From: DAOUBA01 sp034432855
GTDB taxonomy: Bacteria > Chloroflexota > Anaerolineae > B4-G1
Reading direction: 5' to 3'
NCBI GenBank assembly: GCA_034432855.1
Contig: DAOUBA010000071.1
Coordinates: 1 to 57,160, forward strand
Length of the DNA: 57,160 nt
The position numbers and the translations under genes are program-made. The first letter of the stretch is position 1, and each line of letters begins with the position of its first letter. The notes beneath the pieces are model-generated. The model saw only the letters and a list, made by a program, of their open reading frames with translations. It was not told the origin of the DNA and did not search any database. Shown here in pieces: positions 11,619 through 19,701 of this stretch.

Positions 11619-11762
11619 TTGCCTTCCCCGTGACAGTGATAACCGCATAACGGAACAGCCCGCAGTGCTATTCGGAGCACCATTGTCGCATCATCTTCGA
11701 GGTTTGTCAATCGCCGGTCAATCATTTGACAGAACTCTCCCTCCCCCACAAGTTACGATACT

Positions 11763-11791
11763 TTGACATCTTGGCCCGTTCATTGTATACT
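11763..11791 (+). promoter_or_regulatory. consensus promoter of the mazG-proS operon
   Basis: TTGACA (11763-11768), a 17-bp spacer and TATACT (11786-11791) form a near-perfect sigma-70-type promoter. Confidence 0.85.
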
Positions 11792-11797
11792 GCCCCT

Positions 11798-11868
11798 GGC
11801 TTCGGGACGAGGTCCCAGCCGGGCGCCGGCCAGCCTTCCAGACCATGCGTGTAGAGGCTGGCCTTTTT
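11798..11868 (+). promoter_or_regulatory. structured leader with terminator-like hairpin before the mazG start
   Basis: The first hairpin is GGCT(tc)GGGAC-gag-GTCCCAGCC (11798-11820). The second has 9-bp arms GGCCAGCCT (11828-11836) and AGGCTGGCC (11855-11863), followed by TTTTT (11864-11868). This looks like an intrinsic terminator placed between the promoter and the coding region, so attenuation or a short terminated RNA is possible. Confidence 0.6.
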
Positions 11869-11874
11869 GTGAAG

Positions 11875-12183
11875 ATGAAGACGATCCAGGAACTCACCAA
11901 CGAGATGAACCGCTTCGTGGCGGCGATGGGTTGGTACGACGACGCTTCGCCGTGCCCCCAGACGCCGCGCAACATCGCCATCTCGCTGGCGCTCGAGGCC
12001 GCGGAGGTGCTGGAACACTACCAGTGGGATGAGCAGGCCCACGCCGATGCACTGGCCGGAGAACTGGCCGACGTGGCGCTCTACCTCCTGCAACTGGCCT
12101 ATCTGACCGGCATAGACCTGGAGCAGGCGATCTTGGACAAACTGGCGGTCAACTATGGGCGGGACTGGGACAGGAAAACGTGA
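11875..12183 (+). CDS. MazG-like nucleotide pyrophosphohydrolase
   Basis: Protein of 102 residues of the all-alpha MazG/dCTPase type. The metal-binding helices are visible: ISLALEAAEVLEHYQW supplies the first acidic pair and ELADVALYLLQLAY the second. Such enzymes hydrolyse non-canonical or excess (d)NTPs to monophosphates. There is no good ribosome-binding site; the start lies 6 bp after the U-tract of the leader hairpin, and a GTG two codons upstream is also possible. Its stop overlaps the GTG start of the phosphoesterase gene. Confidence 0.85.
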   Translation: MKTIQELTNEMNRFVAAMGWYDDASPCPQTPRNIAISLALEAAEVLEHYQWDEQAHADALAGELADVALYLLQLAYLTGIDLEQAILDKLAVNYGRDWDRKT

Positions 12184-12818
12184 AGATCCTTGCCGTCAGC
12201 GATCAGGTGGCTAACACCCTGTATAGTCCACGCATCTGCGAACGCTTTGGCAACGTGGAGATGGTACTCTCGTGCGGCGACCTGCCCTATTCCTATCTGG
12301 AATATATCATGTCCATGTTGAACGTACCGGGCTTCTTCGTGCACGGCAACCACGACCGGCCCGAGCATCTGGTCAGTGGACATACGTTGACCAAGCCGGA
12401 AGGATGGGTCAATCTGGATGGAAGGACGGTCGAGGTCAACGGCATTCTGCTGGCCGGATTGGAGGGATGTCTGCGCTACAAACCCAACGCGCCTTACCAA
12501 TACACCGAGACAGAGACACTACTCAGAATCTGGCGAATGGTACCGGCCCTGTTGATCAATCGCGTGCGCTATGGCCGCTATCTCGACATTCTCGTCACAC
12601 ACGCCCCACCGTTCGGCATCCACGACGCGGACGATCTGCCGCATCGTGGCTTCAGGGCGCTGCTTGGCTTCATGGCCCGTTTCCGGCCGCGCTATCTGCT
12701 GCACGGTCACAAGCACACCTATAAACCGGAAACCTGGTGTACACATTATCTCGATACCAAAGTCATCAACGTCTATCCTTTCCGCTTGATCGAAACAGAA
12801 AATGAGCCGAACCAGTGA
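12180..12818 (+). CDS. metallophosphoesterase (calcineurin-like)
   Basis: Protein of 212 residues with a GTG start overlapping the mazG stop. It has the phosphoesterase motifs in order: a divergent first motif (LAVSDQVAN, where D-x-H is expected, so H is replaced), SCGDLPY, HGNHDRPE, THAPPFG and HGHKH. The substitution of the first histidine may change the metal site. The function is probably hydrolysis of a small phosphate ester or cyclic nucleotide in the cytosol; the substrate is unknown. It overlaps the next gene by 17 bp. Confidence 0.82.
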   Translation: MKILAVSDQVANTLYSPRICERFGNVEMVLSCGDLPYSYLEYIMSMLNVPGFFVHGNHDRPEHLVSGHTLTKPEGWVNLDGRTVEVNGILLAGLEGCLRYKPNAPYQYTETETLLRIWRMVPALLINRVRYGRYLDILVTHAPPFGIHDADDLPHRGFRALLGFMARFRPRYLLHGHKHTYKPETWCTHYLDTKVINVYPFRLIETENEPNQ

Positions 12819-13779
12819 GATTCTGGCCCAATCAGATTACAGCGACGCACGCCGCAAAGCATTCTGGAACGAGGTCCTGGCATTCGTCAACCGCCGTCCC
12901 AATCGGCTGCTCTCCTGGGATGAGGTGCGCGATAAACTCGGCGTGCGCGGGCAAATCTACCGTGGGGTGCAGCCCGTGCCGCTGAACAAAATCATCGGCA
13001 GCGTGGGGCGTTATCGGGACTTTGACCGTGCCTTTATGCCCGTGCAACGGGAGACGGCAGACCGCTGGCGTTCGATCGCCAGAGCGCACTATGACGACAT
13101 CGGGTTGCCGCCGGTCAAGTTGTACAAGGTAGGAGAGGTCTATTTCGTCCTCGACGGCAACCACCGCGTCTCGGTCGCCCGCGAACAGGGCCGGGAGTTC
13201 GTGGACGCCGAGGTGATCGAGGCCGACACCCGGGTGCCGGTCGGAGCCGACCTGGACGCCGACAACCTGGAGATCAGGGGCGAATACGCCCGTTTCCTCG
13301 AGCGCACGCGGCTCGACGAGTTGCGCCCCGATCAGCATATCGAGTTCACTATCGGCGGTGGGTACGAACGGCTGTTGGAACACATCGCCGTGCACCGCTA
13401 CTTTATGGGCCTGGAGCAGGAGCGCCCCATCCCGGAAGATGAGGCAATTTGTGACTGGTACGATAACCTCTATATGCCGCTGGTACAGATCATCCGCGAG
13501 AAAGGCATCCTGGCCGATTTTCCCGGCCGCACCGAGGCCGATCTGTATCTGTGGATCATGGATCACCAGCACTACCTGCGCGAGCAGTGTGGCCCTACGT
13601 TGAGTACCGCACAGGCCGCCGAGCATTTTGCCGAGCACTATACCACCCGGCCGCTCAAGCGCCTATGGCATACGATCCGCGACGTGTTGGCCGGCATGAG
13701 CGGCAGAGCCGTCGAAGAGGCCGCGATTGCCGAGGTGTGCGCTCTCGGTGATCAAACCCATCCGCTGGAGGAGCAATGA
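12802..13779 (+). CDS. ParB-like nuclease-fold domain protein
   Basis: Protein of 325 residues. Residues about 100-145 contain the ParB/sulfiredoxin-like motif VLDGNHRVSVAREQG, preceded by LPPVKLYKVGEVYF. The rest is mainly helical and not recognised; DUF4032-type proteins share this arrangement in part. It overlaps the phosphoesterase gene by 17 bp and proS by 4 bp, so it belongs to the same translationally coupled operon. No DNA-binding helix-turn-helix was seen, so a partition role is not supported. Confidence 0.65.
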   Translation: MSRTSEILAQSDYSDARRKAFWNEVLAFVNRRPNRLLSWDEVRDKLGVRGQIYRGVQPVPLNKIIGSVGRYRDFDRAFMPVQRETADRWRSIARAHYDDIGLPPVKLYKVGEVYFVLDGNHRVSVAREQGREFVDAEVIEADTRVPVGADLDADNLEIRGEYARFLERTRLDELRPDQHIEFTIGGGYERLLEHIAVHRYFMGLEQERPIPEDEAICDWYDNLYMPLVQIIREKGILADFPGRTEADLYLWIMDHQHYLREQCGPTLSTAQAAEHFAEHYTTRPLKRLWHTIRDVLAGMSGRAVEEAAIAEVCALGDQTHPLEEQ

Positions 13780-15203
13780 AAGTCACCCCGCGCAGCAAAG
13801 ACTATTCCCGCTGGTATACCGATGTGGTTCAGATGGCCGATCTGGCCGACTATGCCCCGGTCAAGGGCTGCATGGTGATCAAGCCCTACGGCTACGCCCT
13901 GTGGGAGAATATCAAGGAGGGCCTCGACCGACGCTTCAAGGCCACCGGCCACGTCAACGCCTACTTCCCGCTCTTCATCCCCATGAGTTTCATCCAGAAG
14001 GAAGCTGAGCACCTGGAGGGGTTCTCGCCCGAACTGGCGGTCGTCACCATCGGCGGCGGCAAGCAATTGGAGGAACCGCTCGCCGTGCGTCCGACCTCGG
14101 AGACGATCATCGGCCACATGTACGCCAAGTGGATCCAGTCCTATCGCGACCTGCCCCTGTTGATCAACCAGTGGGCCAATGTAGTACGCTGGGAAATGCG
14201 CACGCGTCTGTTCCTGCGCACGACCGAGTTCCTGTGGCAGGAGGGGCACACTGCCCACGCCACTGCAAAGGAGGCAGAGGAGGAAACGCTGCGCATGCTC
14301 GACGTGTACCGCGAGTTCGCCGTCGAGGATGCCGCGATCCCGGTCATTCCCGGGCGCAAGAGCGAGAGCGAAAAGTTTGCCGGCGCCGTAGCCAGTTACA
14401 CCATCGAGGCAATGATGGGGGATTGTAAGGCGCTTCAGGCTGGCACCAGTCACTTCCTGGGCCAGAACTTTGCCCGGGCGTTCGACATCAAGTTCCTCGA
14501 CGAGAACAACGAACTGCAATACGCCTGGACGACGAGTTGGGGCGTGAGCACGCGCATGGTCGGGGCCGTGGTGATGGTGCACGGCGACGATCAGGGGTTG
14601 ATCCTGCCGCCCAAACTGGCCCCCATTCAAGTTGTCGTCGTCCCCATCTGGAAGAGCGACGAAGAGCGTGCCCTGGTGCTGGAGGCTGCGTCACGTGCCG
14701 AGGCGCTCCTGCGTGACAGCGTGCGCGTGCGCGTAGATCGCCGCGAGGGGCTTTCACCTGGCTGGAAGTTCAACGACTGGGAGATGCGCGGAGTGCCCCT
14801 GCGCATCGAAATCGGCCCCCGCGATGTGCGGCATGACCAGGTAACGCTGGCCCGCCGGGATGTCCCCGGCCGCGAGGGCAAGAGCGCTGTCCCTCTCTCC
14901 GGCCTGGCAGGCGCAGTGCAGGAAACCCTGGCGATGATCCAGGCCGATCTCTACCGCCGCGCGCTCGACTTCCGCGAGGCGCACACCTGCGATCCCAAAG
15001 ATTATGCCGAGTTCAGGCAGGTCGTGGACGAGGGCTTCGCCTATTCCTGGTGGTGCGGAGATCCGACCTGCGAGGCGCAGATCAAGGAGGACACCAAAGC
15101 CACGGTACGCTGTATCCCGCTGGAGCAGGAACCCGGCAAAGGCCGATGTATCTATTGCGGAAAAGATGCCACCGAGCGGGCCATTTTTGGACAGGCGTAC
15201 TAG
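13776..15203 (+). CDS. proS: proline--tRNA ligase (eukaryote/archaeal type)
   Basis: Protein of 475 residues that charges tRNA-Pro. It has class II synthetase motifs, including FPLFIPMSF, RPTSETIIGHMYAKWIQSYRDLPLL (motif 2 region around RWEMRTRLFLRTTEFLWQEGHT) and GAVVMVHGDDQGL near motif 3. The short length, absence of the bacterial editing insertion and a C-terminal zinc-binding-like extension (CGDPTCE...CIYCGKD, ending in a hydrophobic-aromatic QAY) mark the ProS type 3 form found in eukaryotes, archaea and some bacteria including Chloroflexota. It ends the mazG operon. Confidence 0.96.
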   Translation: MKVTPRSKDYSRWYTDVVQMADLADYAPVKGCMVIKPYGYALWENIKEGLDRRFKATGHVNAYFPLFIPMSFIQKEAEHLEGFSPELAVVTIGGGKQLEEPLAVRPTSETIIGHMYAKWIQSYRDLPLLINQWANVVRWEMRTRLFLRTTEFLWQEGHTAHATAKEAEEETLRMLDVYREFAVEDAAIPVIPGRKSESEKFAGAVASYTIEAMMGDCKALQAGTSHFLGQNFARAFDIKFLDENNELQYAWTTSWGVSTRMVGAVVMVHGDDQGLILPPKLAPIQVVVVPIWKSDEERALVLEAASRAEALLRDSVRVRVDRREGLSPGWKFNDWEMRGVPLRIEIGPRDVRHDQVTLARRDVPGREGKSAVPLSGLAGAVQETLAMIQADLYRRALDFREAHTCDPKDYAEFRQVVDEGFAYSWWCGDPTCEAQIKEDTKATVRCIPLEQEPGKGRCIYCGKDATERAIFGQAY

Positions 15204-15287
15204 GGACTGGGGACTGGGGGCCAGGGCTGGGGAAGTGACGTAGTGGATTACAGCGCAAGCCCCTAACCCAGACAAGCCGGATCAAAA

Positions 15288-15355
15288 ACCACCAGGGGCA
15301 CAAAGGACACCAAGGATACCATTGTGTCCTGCGTGTGACCGTAGTGTCCTTTGTG
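15288..15355. repeat. CACAAAGGACAC-type inverted repeat
   Basis: An inverted repeat with arms around GGCACAAAGGACACCAAGGA and TGTCCTTTGTGG. Related copies occur at 21505-21543 and 36497-36560. It occupies most of the gap between proS and the binding-protein gene; the rest of the gap (15204-15287) has a GGGGACTGG-type simple repeat and nothing else recognisable. Confidence 0.75.
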
Positions 15356-15383
15356 GCAAATCCTTGCCCAAGGAGGCATTACT

Positions 15384-17306
15384 ATGAAGTGTAGTTCCAT
15401 CGTTGCGACTTCTCTGGTGGGCCTCATTGCAGCCTGTACGCCTGTGGTGGCTCCTATCCCTACTCTTGTGCCCCTTGCCTCGCCCGTACCTGCCGCCACG
15501 CCGACTGCAGTGCCCACCGCTGTGCCGACCCCGCTGCCGCCCAAAGAGTTCATCATCTGCCAGGCGGAGGAGCCCAATACCCTGTTCATCTATAGCCAGC
15601 CGTCGCTTGCGGCTCAGAACGTGCTTGAGGCAATCTACGACGGCCCTATTGACACCCGCTCGTACCAGTTCCAGCCGGTGATCTTGGAAAAGATCCCCAG
15701 CCTGGCCGACGGGGATATGGCCTTGCGCATCGTCCAGGTGGGCGAAGGCAGCAAGATTATGGACGTCAACGGCCTGGTGTTGGACCTGCTTCCCGGCGTT
15801 ACCGTTCTGGACACCGATGGTCAGAAGGTCACGTTTGCATCGGGCCAGGTGATTATGATGACACAGATGGTGGTGACGTTTACGCTGCGTGCCAGCCTCA
15901 CCTGGGCCGACGGACAGCCGCTGACCGCGTATGACTCTCGCTATTCTTACGAGTTGGCTGGTGAATTCGATCATCCTTCTCTGCGCCTGCTCTGGCAACG
16001 CACTCAGAGGTACGACGTGGTAGACGAGCGCACCGTCGTGTGGACCGGCATTCCCGGGTATCGGGACCCCTTCTACGTCACGAACTTTTACCACCCGTTG
16101 CCCCGGCATGCGTGGGGTCAGGTGTCCGCTGGCTTTCTGCTCAGCGCCGAAATCGCCCAGCGCAAACCCCTCGGATGGGGGCCCTTCTCCGTCGAGGAGT
16201 GGGTGGCCGGCGACCACATCACCCTGGTGCGCAACCCACACTACTTCCGCGCCACCGAGGGATTGCCCTATCTCGACCGCGTCACTTTCCGCTACGTAAA
16301 CAACCTACACCAGGCGCTCGACTGGCTGGCGGCAGGCCAGTGCGACCTCATTGCCCAAGATGTGATAGAAAGCAGTGAGGACATCACGCCGCTGTTGATA
16401 GCGGCCCAGAACGGTCAGGCACAACTGCTCTTCTCATCCAGCAGCGAATGGGAGCACCTGGACTTTGGCATCCAGCCGGCAGGTTGGGTGCGTCGCCCGA
16501 ATTTCCTCGGTGATGTGAGGGTGCGCCAGGCTATTGCGCAGTGTGTGGACCGCGAACGCATCGCACGCGAGGCGCCGCTCTATGGGGAGGCCGTTGTCGC
16601 CGATAGTTACGTTGCCCCTGAGCATCCGCTCTACGCCGGAGAGCGGCTGCGGCATTGGGCGTACAATCCAGCCGCCGGCGGTTCGCTGTTGGACGAGGTG
16701 GGCTGGCGTGACAAGGATGGCGACGGCATCCGCGAGGCTCGCGGTGTGACGGGCAGTACCAGCCTCACACCGTTCACCGTCACTCTGCTCACGACAACCG
16801 ATTATCCACCGCACGAACGGACGGCGCACATTCTGGCCGAGAATCTGGCCGCATGCGGTATCGGGCTGGCAGTAGAATACCTTCCGCCAGAAGAGTTCTT
16901 TGCCGATGGCCCCGATGGCCCGGTTTTCGGACGCCAGTTCGACCTGGCGCTTTTCTCCTGGCAGAACGATCTCGATGCACCGTGCGGGCTCTACCTTTCC
17001 AGCGCCATCCCGGGCCCCGAGAACTGGTGGATGGCCCCGACGAACAACCCCGGCTATGTCAGCACCGGGTACGACGCGGCCTGCCAGGCGGCACTGAACG
17101 CGCTGCCCAGGACGGACGATTACGCGCGCTTTCACCGTGAGGCGCAGCGCATCTTCTCCGAGGACCTCCCGGTACTGCCGCTCTACTTCGTGCCCAAGGT
17201 GGTCGCCGTACGCCCAGGAGTGACCGGCGTCGTGCTGGACCCCGGCGAGTTTCTGGAGTTGTGGAATGTCGAGGCGTTCGATACAACTCGGATCACAGGA
17301 CAGTAA
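15384..17306 (+). CDS. oligopeptide-type ABC transporter substrate-binding lipoprotein
   Basis: Protein of 640 residues of the SBP_bac_5 family. The signal peptide ends at the lipobox LIAAC (Cys18), followed by a Pro/Thr/Val-rich linker. The binding domain includes KPLGWGPFSVEEWVAGDHITLVRNPHYF, typical of the family, and VRQAIAQCVDRERIA. AAGGAGG at 15371-15377 fixes this ATG. The ligand is probably a peptide, nickel or sugar, captured outside the membrane. No permease or ATPase is adjacent; a fused permease gene lies at 37390. The final 18 bp including the stop are repeated immediately downstream. Confidence 0.92.
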   Translation: MKCSSIVATSLVGLIAACTPVVAPIPTLVPLASPVPAATPTAVPTAVPTPLPPKEFIICQAEEPNTLFIYSQPSLAAQNVLEAIYDGPIDTRSYQFQPVILEKIPSLADGDMALRIVQVGEGSKIMDVNGLVLDLLPGVTVLDTDGQKVTFASGQVIMMTQMVVTFTLRASLTWADGQPLTAYDSRYSYELAGEFDHPSLRLLWQRTQRYDVVDERTVVWTGIPGYRDPFYVTNFYHPLPRHAWGQVSAGFLLSAEIAQRKPLGWGPFSVEEWVAGDHITLVRNPHYFRATEGLPYLDRVTFRYVNNLHQALDWLAAGQCDLIAQDVIESSEDITPLLIAAQNGQAQLLFSSSSEWEHLDFGIQPAGWVRRPNFLGDVRVRQAIAQCVDRERIAREAPLYGEAVVADSYVAPEHPLYAGERLRHWAYNPAAGGSLLDEVGWRDKDGDGIREARGVTGSTSLTPFTVTLLTTTDYPPHERTAHILAENLAACGIGLAVEYLPPEEFFADGPDGPVFGRQFDLALFSWQNDLDAPCGLYLSSAIPGPENWWMAPTNNPGYVSTGYDAACQAALNALPRTDDYARFHREAQRIFSEDLPVLPLYFVPKVVAVRPGVTGVVLDPGEFLELWNVEAFDTTRITGQ

Positions 17307-17324
17307 CGGATCGCAGGACGGTAA
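17289..17324. repeat. 18-bp tandem duplication at a gene end
   Basis: Two copies of an 18-bp unit (17289-17306 and 17307-17324) differ at two positions (CGGATCACAGG versus CGGATCGCAGG, and GACAGTAA versus GACGGTAA). The first copy holds the last five codons and stop of the binding-protein gene. Confidence 0.85.
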
Positions 17325-17336
17325 CGGATTGGTCGG

Positions 17337-18137
17337 ATGACAGAGTTGTTTTTCAAAGAACTGACCGGGGAGACGCTGGGGGCATATTACGTTGTGTACA
17401 ACGGTACCGGGCGCACCTATCCCGAGTTCGTCTACGAGAACGGAATGGTGAACGTGTTGGGGCAGAAGGGGGTGCGCTATCTGCGGCAGCCAGAATATCA
17501 GATCATGTACAAGGAATATTTGGTAGGCGTACAGCGGCTCGACATTTTGCTCCTGGACGAGAAGGTTGCAGTCGAGTGCAAAGTGGCATCCCGTTTGGAA
17601 CGTATCCACAAGGCGCAACTCTTTTCGTATATGAAGACGGTCGGGGCGCGCGTGGGGTTGCTGCTCAACTTTGGTGGGCCGGAGCCGGAGTTCGAACGGC
17701 TGTACTTTGATCCAGAACGACAGGCCGGGTACGAGCCAGGATTTCAGCCGCTGGACGAGTTGCCGGAGGGGTTGCTCTACCCAGAAGTGACGGGAGAGGT
17801 ACTGGGCGCGGCGGTCGAGGTGCACCGCGCTTTGGGGCCGGGGTTCATTCACCGCATCTATGCCAATGCCTGCCACTACGAGTACCGGCTGCGTGGCGTT
17901 AGCGCAGAGCCGCGCAAAGAGTACCACGTGATCTTTCAGGGCGAGAGCATCGGCGCCCTAAAGTTCAACCACTTTGTAGTCGAAGGCGCCGTCATGCACT
18001 TTCCAGTTGCCATCCGCGACGTAACTGACGTGAGCGTGCACAATCTCAAAGATTGGATGCGCCACCAGGGCATCCGTCTGGGCGTCTTGACCAACTTTTA
18101 CGACACCGCCATCCGTCCCGTATTCCTGCGCCTATGA
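17337..18137 (+). CDS. tandem GxxExxY-domain protein (PD-(D/E)xK-like)
   Basis: Protein of 266 residues with two GxxExxY domains. Domain 1 (residues 7-115) keeps the nuclease-like residues: RLDILLLDEKVAVECK gives Asp69, Glu80 and Lys82. Domain 2 (about 145-262) has the family start GAAVEVHRALGPGF but the catalytic positions read KFNHFVVEGAVMHFPV, so Asp and Glu are lost. A one-active, one-dead arrangement suggests an internal dimer. The family is found in many environmental genomes and its biological role is unsettled. The gene is bordered by short tandem duplications of its neighbours' ends. Confidence 0.8.
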   Translation: MTELFFKELTGETLGAYYVVYNGTGRTYPEFVYENGMVNVLGQKGVRYLRQPEYQIMYKEYLVGVQRLDILLLDEKVAVECKVASRLERIHKAQLFSYMKTVGARVGLLLNFGGPEPEFERLYFDPERQAGYEPGFQPLDELPEGLLYPEVTGEVLGAAVEVHRALGPGFIHRIYANACHYEYRLRGVSAEPRKEYHVIFQGESIGALKFNHFVVEGAVMHFPVAIRDVTDVSVHNLKDWMRHQGIRLGVLTNFYDTAIRPVFLRL

Positions 18138-18244
18138 TCCATTGCTGTCCCGAAATCCGCATTCACGCCCATGATCCGTTGCTGTCCTGAAATCCGCATT
18201 CACGCCCATGATCCGTTGCTGTCCTGAAATCCGCGTTCTTGCCC
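18134..18244. repeat. three tandem copies of a 37-bp unit covering a start codon
   Basis: Units begin at 18134, 18171 and 18208, each starting ATGATCC and running through TTGCTGTCC and GAAATCCGC. The third copy is the true 5' end of the DUF126 gene; the first ATG overlaps the stop of the GxxExxY gene. Because 37 is not a multiple of 3, the upstream two ATGs read out of frame. Confidence 0.95.
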
Positions 18245-18624
18245 GCGTGGTCAAATCTGGACACGCCGCAGGCCAGGCCCTCGTCTCTCCTGAACCTGTC
18301 GGCTTCCTGGGCAGTGTGGACCCGGATACGGGCGTGGTTATCGAGACCGGCCATCCGCTCGCCGGCCAATGCGTGGCCGGACGCGTGCTTGTTTTCCCCA
18401 CCGGCAAGGGCAGCACCGTCGGCTCCTACACCCTCTACCGGCTGGCGCGCAACGGCTTGGCCCCGGCGGCCATCGTCAACGCCCAGGCCGACCCGGTCGT
18501 GGCCGTCGGCGCCATCATCGCCGGAATCCCTATGGTGGACCAGGTGGACATATCGCGCATCCGCACCGGCGACCGGGTAGAGATACGCGGAGAACAAGTC
18601 ATCATCCGGTCCGCATCCCCATAG
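18208..18624 (+). CDS. DUF126 / aconitase X swivel-domain protein
   Basis: Protein of 138 residues matching the small subunit (swivelling domain) of aconitase X enzymes: GSVDPDTGVVIETGHPLAGQ, VAGRVLVFPTGKGSTVGSY, then LARNGLAPAAIVNAQADP and VAVGAIIAGIPMVD. In archaea this subunit pairs with a large subunit as phosphomevalonate dehydratase of the modified mevalonate pathway; in other bacteria relatives act on hydroxyproline derivatives. No large subunit is encoded in the window. Only the third ATG of the repeat array opens the correct frame. Confidence 0.88.
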   Translation: MIRCCPEIRVLARVVKSGHAAGQALVSPEPVGFLGSVDPDTGVVIETGHPLAGQCVAGRVLVFPTGKGSTVGSYTLYRLARNGLAPAAIVNAQADPVVAVGAIIAGIPMVDQVDISRIRTGDRVEIRGEQVIIRSASP

Positions 18625-18632
18625 GACTCGCT

Positions 18633-18661
18633 CTTGTCTCCTGGGTAAAACCGTGTACAAT
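18633..18661 (+). promoter_or_regulatory. moaA promoter
   Basis: TTGTCT (18634-18639) and TACAAT (18656-18661) are 16 bp apart. The core CTTGTCTCCTGGGT is nearly identical to the moaC promoter core CTTGTCTCCGGGT at 22352-22364. Confidence 0.7.
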
Positions 18662-18665
18662 GATT

Positions 18666-18697
18666 GGCGTTCCCCCGTGCGGGCGAACGCCGTTTTT
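18666..18697 (+). promoter_or_regulatory. leader hairpin with U-tract in front of moaA
   Basis: Arms GGCGTTC (18666-18672) and GAACGCC (18685-18691) with an inner CCC/GGG pairing and a GTGC loop, then G-TTTTT (18693-18697), 9 bases before the ATG. It begins at the predicted transcription start. It may act as a terminator/attenuator or a 5' stabiliser. Confidence 0.6.
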
Positions 18698-18706
18698 GTG
18701 CAGACG

Positions 18707-19699
18707 ATGGCCCATCTCGACGCTTACAACCGCCCCATCAGTTACCTGCGCGTCTCGGTGACCGACCGCTGTAACCTGCGCTGCATCTACTGCATGCCGC
18801 CGCAGGGGGTGCCCTGGCGCCCGCACGCCGACATCCTGCGCTACGAGGAAATCGAGACGATCGTGCGCGCGGCAGCCGAATTGGGTGTGAGCAAGGTACG
18901 CCTCACCGGCGGCGAGCCGCTGGTGCGCCCCGATGTGATCGAATTGGCGCGTATGCTGGCGCGCATCCCCGGCGTGGACGACCTGGCGATGACGACCAAC
19001 GGTATTCTGCTGGCCAGTTACGCCGCCGACCTCGCCGCTGCCGGGTTACGGCGGGTCAATGTCAGCCTGGATACGCTACAACCGGAGCGATTCGGACACA
19101 TCACCCGCGGCGGGCATCTGGGAGATGTGCTGGCCGGCATCGAAGCGGCCCAGCGGGCAGGACTGACGCCAATCAAGATCAACACCGTCGTCGTGCGTGG
19201 GATGAACGAGGACGAGGTGCTGGATTTCGCACGCAAGACGCGGGATGCAGCCTGGCACGTGCGCTTCATCGAACTGATGCCGGTGGGCAACGGCGGGCTG
19301 ATAGATGAAGACTGGCGGGCGCGGGTCGTGACGGCGGCGGAGATCAAGCACGAGATCGAAGCTGCGCTGGGCCCCCTGCGGCCGGCCAAAATGAGCGTCG
19401 GCGGAGGGCCCGCGCGCTACTATTGCCTGCCGGGCGCACAAGGCACGCTGGGCTTCATCACCCCGATCAGTGAGCATTTCTGCTACCATTGCAATCGCTT
19501 ACGCCTCACCGCCGATGGCCGCCTGCGACCCTGCTTGCTTTCGGAACAGGAGATTGACCTGCGCACACCGTTACGCCAGGGGGCAGACGTGGCCCAGATC
19601 AAGGCGCTGATCCTCCAGGCCATCGAGAGCAAACCGCCGGAGCACCGCCTGGACGAGCAGATACCGCCAGGCCTGGCCATGTCGCAGATCGGAGGGTAA
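18707..19699 (+). CDS. moaA: GTP 3',8-cyclase MoaA (molybdenum cofactor)
   Basis: Radical-SAM enzyme that converts GTP to 3',8-cH2GTP, the first step of molybdopterin synthesis, in the cytosol with MoaC. The 330-residue protein has the N-terminal 4Fe-4S motif Cys22, Cys26 and Cys29 (CNLRCIYC), a second cluster near the C-terminus (FCYHCNRLR...RPC) and the characteristic terminal Gly-Gly. An in-frame ATG lies 54 bp upstream but falls inside the promoter, so 18707 is used. rsmI starts 2 bp after its stop. Confidence 0.96.
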   Translation: MAHLDAYNRPISYLRVSVTDRCNLRCIYCMPPQGVPWRPHADILRYEEIETIVRAAAELGVSKVRLTGGEPLVRPDVIELARMLARIPGVDDLAMTTNGILLASYAADLAAAGLRRVNVSLDTLQPERFGHITRGGHLGDVLAGIEAAQRAGLTPIKINTVVVRGMNEDEVLDFARKTRDAAWHVRFIELMPVGNGGLIDEDWRARVVTAAEIKHEIEAALGPLRPAKMSVGGGPARYYCLPGAQGTLGFITPISEHFCYHCNRLRLTADGRLRPCLLSEQEIDLRTPLRQGADVAQIKALILQAIESKPPEHRLDEQIPPGLAMSQIGG

Positions 19700-19701
19700 C
19701 C

